Positions 26,052 through 32,534 of a DNA stretch of 32,534 nucleotides are shown here, one piece after another. Location of the stretch: assembly GCA_937931795.1 (NCBI GenBank), contig CALHAP010000128.1, positions 1 to 32,534 of the forward strand, written 5' to 3'. Under the pieces are notes generated by a model. The model was not told the DNA's origin. It saw only the letters and a program-made list of their open reading frames with translations, and did no database searches. Made by a program: the position numbers and the translations under genes. Source of the DNA: an uncultured Paracoccaceae bacterium (GTDB lineage Bacteria > Pseudomonadota > Alphaproteobacteria > Rhodobacterales > Rhodobacteraceae). Each line of letters begins with the position of its first letter. Position 1 is the first letter of the stretch.

Positions 26052-26903
26052 ATGACCATTATGACCACGTTTAACACTGCCAACGAAAACCTCCGTCCTT
26101 CCATGGTGACCACCGCGAAAACGGTGATCGTTGTGCCCTGCTACAACGAGGCGGACCGCTTGACCGGAGACGTTTTCCTCAAGACATTGGCTGGTGCGCC
26201 AGACCTGTCTTTCGTCTTCGTCAACGACGGCAGCACCGATGCGACACTGCGCCTGCTGTTGAAACTTCAACTGAAGAACCCTCGCCAGATTGAAGTGATC
26301 AACGCCCGCCAAAACGCGGGCAAGGCAGAGGCTGTACGGACAGGATTGCAGCACGCCTGTCGCATCGGTGCCGAGGTGGTTGGCTATTGGGACGCGGATC
26401 TCGCCACACCGCTCGACGCCATCGCGGATTTTGAGGTCGTCCTTGATCGTTACGCCGAGGTGACGGTTGTGTTCGGCGCGCGGCGTCAGCTATTGGGCCA
26501 CCGGATCAATCGCACCGTCTCGCGCCGCGCTGTGTCGCGGATCTGTGCGGGTCTCGCACGTCTGGCGGTTGGTTTGCCGATCGGCGACACGCAATGCGGC
26601 GCAAAGCTGCTGCGCAACACGCCTGCGTTAAATGCAGCATTGGCCGCACCGTTCACCGCGGGTTGGTTGTTTGACGTCGAACTGTTCACGCGCATCGCCT
26701 CTGCCACCCCGCGCCCCGAGCGGTGCTTTTACGAGGCCCCACTGGCCGAATGGCACGAGATTGAAGGGTCCAAAGTGTCAGGCCGCGCCATTGCGCGCAG
26801 TGGGGTGCAGATGTTGCGCCTGATCGCCCAACGATACATTGCAAAGGCCCGGTCACTGTCACCAACTGCGCGCCCCCTCGTCCTACAGTCGAAGGCCGCT
26901 TGA
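26052..26903 (+). CDS. GT2 glycosyltransferase, ALG5/DPM-like (polyprenyl-phosphate glycosyl transferase)
   Basis: Likely start MTIMTTFNTANENL; VIVVPCYNEADRL, FVNDGSTDATL, NAGKAEAVRTGL, GYWDADLATPLDAI, DTQCGAKL, GWLFDVELFTR. Confidence 0.85.
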   Translation: MTIMTTFNTANENLRPSMVTTAKTVIVVPCYNEADRLTGDVFLKTLAGAPDLSFVFVNDGSTDATLRLLLKLQLKNPRQIEVINARQNAGKAEAVRTGLQHACRIGAEVVGYWDADLATPLDAIADFEVVLDRYAEVTVVFGARRQLLGHRINRTVSRRAVSRICAGLARLAVGLPIGDTQCGAKLLRNTPALNAALAAPFTAGWLFDVELFTRIASATPRPERCFYEAPLAEWHEIEGSKVSGRAIARSGVQMLRLIAQRYIAKARSLSPTARPLVLQSKAA

Positions 26904-26904
26904 G

Positions 26905-28230
26905 ATGCAAGGCTTCACATCACATGCATCCACCAAAATCGCGGGTCTGCTTGCTCTTTGCGCCAGCCCTGCGTTGATCATCTTTGTCTCGTCCAATTTC
27001 GTGAATGTCGGAAACCTGGTGTTCAACATGATTTTCAGCCGTTGGATGGGACCGGAACTGTTTGGCGACTTGGCCGTGGTTTTGACGATCAAGCTCGCGC
27101 TTCTCGGTGTATTTGGCGCCCTAGGGTCAGCCGTTAGCCATCAGATCGCCGCAGGCAGCCTGTCTGAGACCGTGCGGACAACTCAGGCCCTCGCCCGGAT
27201 AAACAAGATCAGTTTTGCAGCCCTATGGCTGGCGTTGCCGGTGGTCGCCATTGCGCTCTATGCAGGATCGCTCAATACGCGCCTCGATCTCGGTTCACCC
27301 TATCTGTTGTTCATTTTACTGGGATCAATCCCCTTTTGTGCGCCGCTGAATATCCTGCGTGGGGTGGCACTGGGGCAATTGGACAGCGCAAAAATCGTCT
27401 ATTCCGCCAATATCGAAATGGCCGTGCGTCTGGGCTGCGGCATGCTGGCGTGGCAATTTGGTCTGGGCATCGAGGGCGTTGTGGCCGCCATCGGGTTGTC
27501 GATCATCGCGGGATGGGCGGTCTTGATCAACGTGCTGCCACAACCAACCGTGCCCACAGTCAATCTGCGTCCTATTGCCACGACATTGGGACTTGCCGCC
27601 CTGCCGTTTGCTCTGTTGCAGATGGCGCAAGTGGCCGCATTGGATGGCGATATCTTTTTGGCCACGCGGTTTCTCAGCGACACGGAAACGGGCTATGTTG
27701 CCGCCCTGTCGCTGTTCCAACGGATCCAATTTTTCGCCTGTTTCGCGCTGGCCAGCGTGTTGTTGCCGTCTGTCGTGATCGCGCTACGCGAAGGCCGCAG
27801 CTTTCGCGCGAGCGTGGCGGTGATCGCGGGATTGTTGGCCGTCGTCTCCACCGTGGTGCTGTCGCTGTCACTGGTCATCCCCGCGCATTTGCTCAGCCTG
27901 CTTGTGGGGCCTGATTATGCCGCTGCCGCACCCTATCTGATCTGGGCGGCTGCCGCTGCCGTGGTGTTCACGGTCAATTACCTGATCGCCACCTTCATGA
28001 TGGCACGCGGACAGCGCGCTGGGGTGGTCACGGTTGTCACAGGGGCTGTGGTGCAGGTTGTGCTGATGATCTCAGTCGTGTCTGCACCATCGGGTGATCT
28101 GGCCGCAATGCTCGCCGCGAAATTGCTGTGTCAGATCGGCGTCTGCATCCTGTTAACCCTTCAATTACGCCTTATGAGCCGCGCTGCAAAACCGCACAGT
28201 AAAATCCGTCTCCGCCGTCGAGAGGGGTAA
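26905..28230 (+). CDS. oligosaccharide flippase-like (Wzx/MOP) membrane protein
   Basis: MQGFTSHASTKIAGLLALCASPALIIFVSSNFVNVGNLVFNMIFSRWMGPELFGDLAVVLTIKLALLGVFGALGSAV...; about 12 TM segments, ATG 1 nt after the GT2 stop. Confidence 0.85.
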   Translation: MQGFTSHASTKIAGLLALCASPALIIFVSSNFVNVGNLVFNMIFSRWMGPELFGDLAVVLTIKLALLGVFGALGSAVSHQIAAGSLSETVRTTQALARINKISFAALWLALPVVAIALYAGSLNTRLDLGSPYLLFILLGSIPFCAPLNILRGVALGQLDSAKIVYSANIEMAVRLGCGMLAWQFGLGIEGVVAAIGLSIIAGWAVLINVLPQPTVPTVNLRPIATTLGLAALPFALLQMAQVAALDGDIFLATRFLSDTETGYVAALSLFQRIQFFACFALASVLLPSVVIALREGRSFRASVAVIAGLLAVVSTVVLSLSLVIPAHLLSLLVGPDYAAAAPYLIWAAAAAVVFTVNYLIATFMMARGQRAGVVTVVTGAVVQVVLMISVVSAPSGDLAAMLAAKLLCQIGVCILLTLQLRLMSRAAKPHSKIRLRRREG

Positions 28231-29344
28231 ACTGCCGCTCTTCTCGCAGGTGAAAATCAGGGTGTGTGGCCAAAAACCCAGCCGTTTGATCGGCATTTTC
28301 GCCCGCCAGCAATGAACAGGTGGCGTAAACCAGATGGCCTGCGTCCCCCACAAACGGCACGCATTGCGCGAGGATATCGCGCTGTAGGGTGATAGTCTCG
28401 TCCAGCTTATCACGCGTCAGCAGCCATTTGCCCTGCGGGTCGCGCCGCCAAGAGCCGCTGCCAGAACACGGCGCATCTATCACAACGGTGTCATAGGGTA
28501 CGGCGTTTTTCACCTGCGACAGATCCAGCAGGTCCACCGCCACCCCTGCCCGCGCGGCCCGCGCGGGGATGTCTTTCATCCGGCCCGGCTGCACGTCATG
28601 CGCCGCGAACACGCCCGCCACCCGACCCGCCACGGCCAGCGTCTTGCCACCGCCACCAGCACAAAAATCCAGCATCCGCGCACCGGGGCGCAGGGGCACC
28701 ATATCGGCAACAGCCTGCGAGGCGGCATCTTGCAGCTCGACCAATCCGTCGAGATAGGCCTGCGCGTGTTTGATCTTGCGCGCGCCGTCGGTGACCTCAA
28801 TCGCGGTCGGTGACAGGGCCTGCGCATGACCTATGATCCCTTGGGCGGCTAATGTCGCCACGGCGTCGTTGCGGTTCGTTTTGGCCAAGTTGACGCGCAG
28901 ATGCACGGGCGCGCGACCCCGCATGGCCTGCGCGATTTCGACCGCATCCGTGCCCAATGACGCACACAGATCTGGCCACAGCCAATCGGGCATATCAGCG
29001 CCTGCACTGCTGTCGGGGTCAGGGGCGGCATGCGCTACGGCTTCTGCATCGGTAAGCGCGGGTGGAGCATAGGTCCCGGTGCCAAAAACATCCCCCGGTT
29101 CCTGACCGTTAGCGCGCAAATACCCGATCAGCAAAGCCCGCCCATCCTGCCCGCCGCCCATTGCGGCACAGCTGCGCTTTTGCCGCAAAACATCATAGAC
29201 GATGTCGGCAATCGCGGCGCGATCTTTGGACCCGGCATATCTGTTCTTGCGGCCCCAAAGGTTCAGGGCGCGGTCCGCGAGATCACCGCCCAAAATTCCG
29301 TCAACCAGGTCAATCGCGGCGTTTATGCGGGCGGCGGGGGTCAT
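28172..29344 (-). CDS. RsmB/NOP-family RNA (cytosine-C5) methyltransferase
   Basis: 390 aa; NusB-like N-terminus, LDFCAGGGGKTLAVAGR, VIDAPCSGSGSWRRDPQGKW, YATCSLLAGENADQ, DGFYCAVL. Confidence 0.93.
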   Translation of the reverse strand: MTPAARINAAIDLVDGILGGDLADRALNLWGRKNRYAGSKDRAAIADIVYDVLRQKRSCAAMGGGQDGRALLIGYLRANGQEPGDVFGTGTYAPPALTDAEAVAHAAPDPDSSAGADMPDWLWPDLCASLGTDAVEIAQAMRGRAPVHLRVNLAKTNRNDAVATLAAQGIIGHAQALSPTAIEVTDGARKIKHAQAYLDGLVELQDAASQAVADMVPLRPGARMLDFCAGGGGKTLAVAGRVAGVFAAHDVQPGRMKDIPARAARAGVAVDLLDLSQVKNAVPYDTVVIDAPCSGSGSWRRDPQGKWLLTRDKLDETITLQRDILAQCVPFVGDAGHLVYATCSLLAGENADQTAGFLATHPDFHLREERQFTPLDGGDGFYCAVLQRGS

Positions 29345-29512
29345 GGTCAGGGACTTTCTGTTTGGGAACAGATCCGCGATACACAGTCATGCAGCCCTGC
29401 GCCAGCGCGTTCGATTATCAAACCCTTGCGAAAGGTGCTGTCCGTGGATTGTGGTTGGCACAGACGCCCGCCCCTGCGCATAATGGGGTAAATCATTGAT
29501 TAAGGGGGCCGA

Positions 29513-30346
29513 ATGGTCGCTACATATTACGCACCAAAGGGCGGGCATCCGCCCCAAGAGCAACTGCTGACAGACCGGGCCATTTTCACCGATGCCTATG
29601 CGGTTATCCCAAAGGGGACGATGCGCGATATCGTTACCAGTTTTCTCCCCTTTTGGGACAAGACACGGCTGTGGGTGATCGCGCGCCCGATGAGCGGCTT
29701 TGCCGAGACGTTTTCGCAATACATCATGGAGGTCGCACCGGGGGGCGGATCAACCTCGCCCGAAACCGACCCAGCGGCGCAAGGGGTGCTGTTTGTCGTC
29801 GAAGGGACAGCCTCATTGCAGGTGAACGGACAGACCCACGCGCTGACCGAAGGGGGTTACGCCTATCTGCCCTGCGGTGTGCCATGGACGCTGCACAACA
29901 CGACCGACAAGATGCTGCGCTTTCATTGGATCAGAAAGGCGTACCACTCCGTGCCGGGGCTGGATGCGCCCGAGGTTCTGATCGCCAATGAAAACGACAT
30001 TGCGCCCACCGTGATGCCCGACACAGATGGCAAATGGGCGACGACCCGTTTTGTCGATCCATCTGATCTACGCCACGACATGCATGTGACGATTGTGACC
30101 TTCGAGCCGGGGGCGGTTATTCCTTTTCTCGAAACACATGTGATGGAACACGGGCTCTATGTTCTGGAAGGCAAAGCCGCCTACCGGCTGAACGCCGATT
30201 GGGTCGAGGTCGAAGCGGGCGACTATATGTGGCTGCGCGCGTTTTGTCCGCAGGCCTGCTATGCGGGCGGTCCAGGGCGGTTTCGGTATCTGCTCTATAA
30301 GGACGTGAACCGGCACATGCCGCTGAGCGCGCCGCAGATCAGATGA
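29513..30346 (+). CDS. (S)-ureidoglycine aminohydrolase, bicupin
   Basis: 277 aa; PQEQLLTDRAIFTDAYAVIPKGTMRDIVTSFLPFW, GGGSTSPE, FLETHVMEHGLYVLEGKAAYRLN; UGHY/AllE-like, in ureide gene context. Confidence 0.9.
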   Translation: MVATYYAPKGGHPPQEQLLTDRAIFTDAYAVIPKGTMRDIVTSFLPFWDKTRLWVIARPMSGFAETFSQYIMEVAPGGGSTSPETDPAAQGVLFVVEGTASLQVNGQTHALTEGGYAYLPCGVPWTLHNTTDKMLRFHWIRKAYHSVPGLDAPEVLIANENDIAPTVMPDTDGKWATTRFVDPSDLRHDMHVTIVTFEPGAVIPFLETHVMEHGLYVLEGKAAYRLNADWVEVEAGDYMWLRAFCPQACYAGGPGRFRYLLYKDVNRHMPLSAPQIR

Positions 30347-30380
30347 AAAATAGGCCCAGCAGCGATGCCGGGCCTATTTC
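30347..30380. terminator. bidirectional terminator between convergent genes
   Basis: AAATAGGCCC-agcagcgatgcc-GGGCCTATTT with A-run on the left and T-run on the right. Confidence 0.85.
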
Positions 30381-30402
30381 AATATTTAGGGGTTGGGTGC
30401 GA

Positions 30403-31833
30403 TTATCCGCCCAGCGATCCACCGCCGTGACCAGACATGCCACCCGACACTTCCTCAGTCGCCTCGCCTGCCAAATCCTCGGGCAGGATCAGGTTCAACA
30501 CGATGGCGATGAAGGCCGCGGGCAACAGACCCGATGTCATCAGAATGCGCAGCGTGTCGGGCAGATATTGCACCGCTTTCGGCTCTAGTTGCAGACCCAG
30601 ACCGATGGACAGCGCGATGGCAAAGATCACCATGTTGCGGCGGTTCCATTTGACGTCTGACAGCATCGAAATACCCGCCGCGACCACCATGCCAAACATA
30701 ACGATCACACCACCGCCCAGCACTTCGATGGGAATGGTGCGGATGATTGCGCCGACCTTGGGCACGAGGCCACAGACGATCAAGAACAGCGCACCAATGG
30801 TCACGACATGGCGCGACATCACACCGGTCATCGCAATCAATCCGACGTTTTGGCTAAACGATGTGTTCGGGAACCCGCCAAAGACACCCGCAACCGTCGA
30901 CCCCAGACCGTCGGCATAGGTGGCGCCGGAAATCTCGTCATCCGTGGCTTCGCGCCCTGCGCCGCCTTTGGTAATGCCAGACACGTCTCCCACAGTCTCA
31001 ATGGCTGAAACAAAGGCCATCAGACAAAAGCCGACGATGGCCGCGATGCTGATCTCGAACCCGTATTTGAACGGCATTGGCACCTGCAACAGCGCTGCAC
31101 GATCCCAGCTGGTGGTGATCGCTTCGACCGTGACCATGCCCATAGCCATCGCGTAGAAGTAGCCGACAATAATACCGATCACGACCGCTGACACGGCCAA
31201 CATGCCGCGCGCATAGAACTTGAGCGCGAGGGTCACAAAGACCACAACCAACGCCGCCGACCAATTGAGCAAGCTGCCGTATTCGGGCGCGTTGATCGCA
31301 GGCACGCCGCCTGCCGCGTATTGAATACCGACCTTGACCAGTGCCAAACCGATCATTGTGACCACCAACCCGGTGACCAACGGCGGCAAGGCAAACCGGA
31401 TTTTGCCGATGAATGTCGCGAGCACCGTGTGGAATAATCCGCCGATGATCACGCCGCCAAACAAAGCGGGCAGCGCCTCGACACCTTTGCCGGCCACCAG
31501 CGGGATCATGATCGGGATAAACGCGAATGAGGTGCCTTGCACAATCGGCAAACGCGCGCCGACGGGGCCAAAGCCGATGGTTTGAAACAGCGTCGCAATG
31601 CCTGCAAACAGCATCGACATCTGGATCAGATAGGTCATGTCAGGAAAGCCCTGCGCGCCCGCGTCTGATCCAAACCCAAACCCGGCAGCCCCTGCGATGA
31701 TAATCGCGGGCGTGACGTTCGAGACGAACATTGCCAGCACGTGCTGAATGCCCAGCGGCACAGCTTTGTGCAATGCAGGCGTGTAATTCGGGTCGCGCAG
31801 CTGATCTGGCGTCCCGATAGAAGTATCGGCCAT
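30403..31833 (-). CDS. NCS2 (uracil-xanthine/urate) permease
   Basis: 476 aa; GIQHVLAMFVSNVTPAIIIAGA, NTSFSQNVGLIAMTGVMSRHVVTIGA, ALFGGVIIGG. Confidence 0.92.
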   Translation of the reverse strand: MADTSIGTPDQLRDPNYTPALHKAVPLGIQHVLAMFVSNVTPAIIIAGAAGFGFGSDAGAQGFPDMTYLIQMSMLFAGIATLFQTIGFGPVGARLPIVQGTSFAFIPIMIPLVAGKGVEALPALFGGVIIGGLFHTVLATFIGKIRFALPPLVTGLVVTMIGLALVKVGIQYAAGGVPAINAPEYGSLLNWSAALVVVFVTLALKFYARGMLAVSAVVIGIIVGYFYAMAMGMVTVEAITTSWDRAALLQVPMPFKYGFEISIAAIVGFCLMAFVSAIETVGDVSGITKGGAGREATDDEISGATYADGLGSTVAGVFGGFPNTSFSQNVGLIAMTGVMSRHVVTIGALFLIVCGLVPKVGAIIRTIPIEVLGGGVIVMFGMVVAAGISMLSDVKWNRRNMVIFAIALSIGLGLQLEPKAVQYLPDTLRILMTSGLLPAAFIAIVLNLILPEDLAGEATEEVSGGMSGHGGGSLGG

Positions 31834-31858
31834 GGTGATTTTCCCTATTGAATATGCC

Positions 31859-32374
31859 TTATCCGACCCCCGTCTCGGTGGCGTTTTGATCTGGCTCGAT
31901 TGTGAACGGGGTCTCGAACCAGTGTTCTTGCAGATTTGCGCCCGGACCTATCCGGTCGACGACAGCAAATAATCCGGGTCCTGCCAGCGGCGTCAAAACG
32001 CCGTGCCATGTGCCACGGTGATAATTGATCGCCTGTCCGGGCGCTGTGACAAAGGCACGGGGGGTCCCCGGCACACCACCCTCGTCGGGCGCTACGATCA
32101 CCAAAAACCCATGCTCGGACATCGGGATAAACGTCTGCGCGCCATCGGGGTGCCGCTCGACCATGTCCAAGGTCAGAGGCAATTGGCGCAGCTCGGCCTG
32201 AAACAGGCTGACACCAGCGCGACCGTCTGAGACATCCATTTGCGCGCGGTCATGATAGCGACCGCACAGACCCTGATTGATGATTTTATCGGGCGCGCCC
32301 GTGGTGTCGATCACATCGCCATAAGGGGCAAAATCCGCGCAGGTCATAGGCTCGGGTCTGATACGCGCGCTCAT
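31859..32374 (-). CDS. allA: ureidoglycolate lyase
   Basis: 171 aa; FAPYGDVIDTTGAPDKIINQGLCGRYHD, VERHPDGAQTFIPM, INYHRGTWHGVLTPL. Confidence 0.93.
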   Translation of the reverse strand: MSARIRPEPMTCADFAPYGDVIDTTGAPDKIINQGLCGRYHDRAQMDVSDGRAGVSLFQAELRQLPLTLDMVERHPDGAQTFIPMSEHGFLVIVAPDEGGVPGTPRAFVTAPGQAINYHRGTWHGVLTPLAGPGLFAVVDRIGPGANLQEHWFETPFTIEPDQNATETGVG

Positions 32375-32534
32375 GTGGCAAAGACCTGTTGCAATCGCAG
32401 CTCTGCGATCCGCTCGACCTGTCCGCAGGCCGTGGCAAATTCGGTTTCGCGGTCATTGCTGATCCGCTGTTCAAACGCGGCCAAGATCGACGCTTTGGTA
32501 TGATCGCGCACGGCAATGATGAACGGAAAACCAT
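32371..32534 (-). CDS. uraD: OHCU decarboxylase, C-terminal part (truncated by window edge; supplied ORF 32286..32534 is in a different, spurious frame)
   Basis: Minus-strand open frame GFPFIIAVRDHTKASILAAFEQRISNDRETEFATACGQVERIAELRLQQVFAT*; stop overlaps the allA start. Confidence 0.9.
   Translation of the reverse strand, partial: GFPFIIAVRDHTKASILAAFEQRISNDRETEFATACGQVERIAELRLQQVFAT

Noticed and set aside
32286-32534. 82-aa minus-strand ORF at the window end
   Set aside because: The neighbouring frame encodes the uraD C-terminus (GFPFIIAVRDH...), ending at an overlap with allA; the listed ORF is spurious.
1-32534. CRISPR arrays, tRNA/rRNA genes, IS elements, prophage or toxin-antitoxin modules
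   Set aside because: No repeat-spacer pattern, cloverleaf, transposase or integrase seen; intergenic space is short and explained by the listed genes.

Overview
The window is a gene-dense, GC-rich stretch of an alphaproteobacterial chromosome, probably Rhodobacteraceae/Roseobacter-like judged by protein character and gene order. From left to right it contains: (1) a cbb3 oxidase cluster ccoN(partial)-ccoO-ccoQ-ccoP-[54-aa small membrane ORF]-ccoI-ccoS; (2) a long minus-strand operon, Ldh2-type dehydrogenase - aldehyde dehydrogenase - membrane-dipeptidase family - 558-aa uncharacterised protein - DUF3726-like protein - ProX - ProW - ProV, with a divergent LysR regulator; (3) a periplasmic SUOX/molybdopterin-fold protein with no cysteine plus a hybrid histidine kinase (PAS-HisKA-HATPase-REC-Hpt), divergent from a NarL/LuxR response regulator; (4) downstream of that regulator, an apparent cell-surface glycan cluster (1035-aa GT-C-like membrane protein, secreted 354-aa protein, membrane-anchored GH5-like hydrolase, GT4-like transferase, ALG5/DPM-like GT2, Wzx-like flippase); (5) an RsmB-family rRNA methyltransferase; (6) a purine/ureide catabolism block (ureidoglycine aminohydrolase, NCS2 permease, ureidoglycolate lyase, partial uraD). 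The most interesting signals are a palindromic element, CTATMC-N4-GKATAG, found by eye in three intergenic regions of the two-component/glycan locus (two copies share an exact 16-mer in inverted orientation), and the glycan locus itself, which does not match a classical Wzx/Wzy, ABC or synthase EPS system that I recognise. The catabolic operon with two uncharacterised, translationally coupled proteins is the second candidate for undescribed biology. All assignments are by reading the sequence; no database searches were run.
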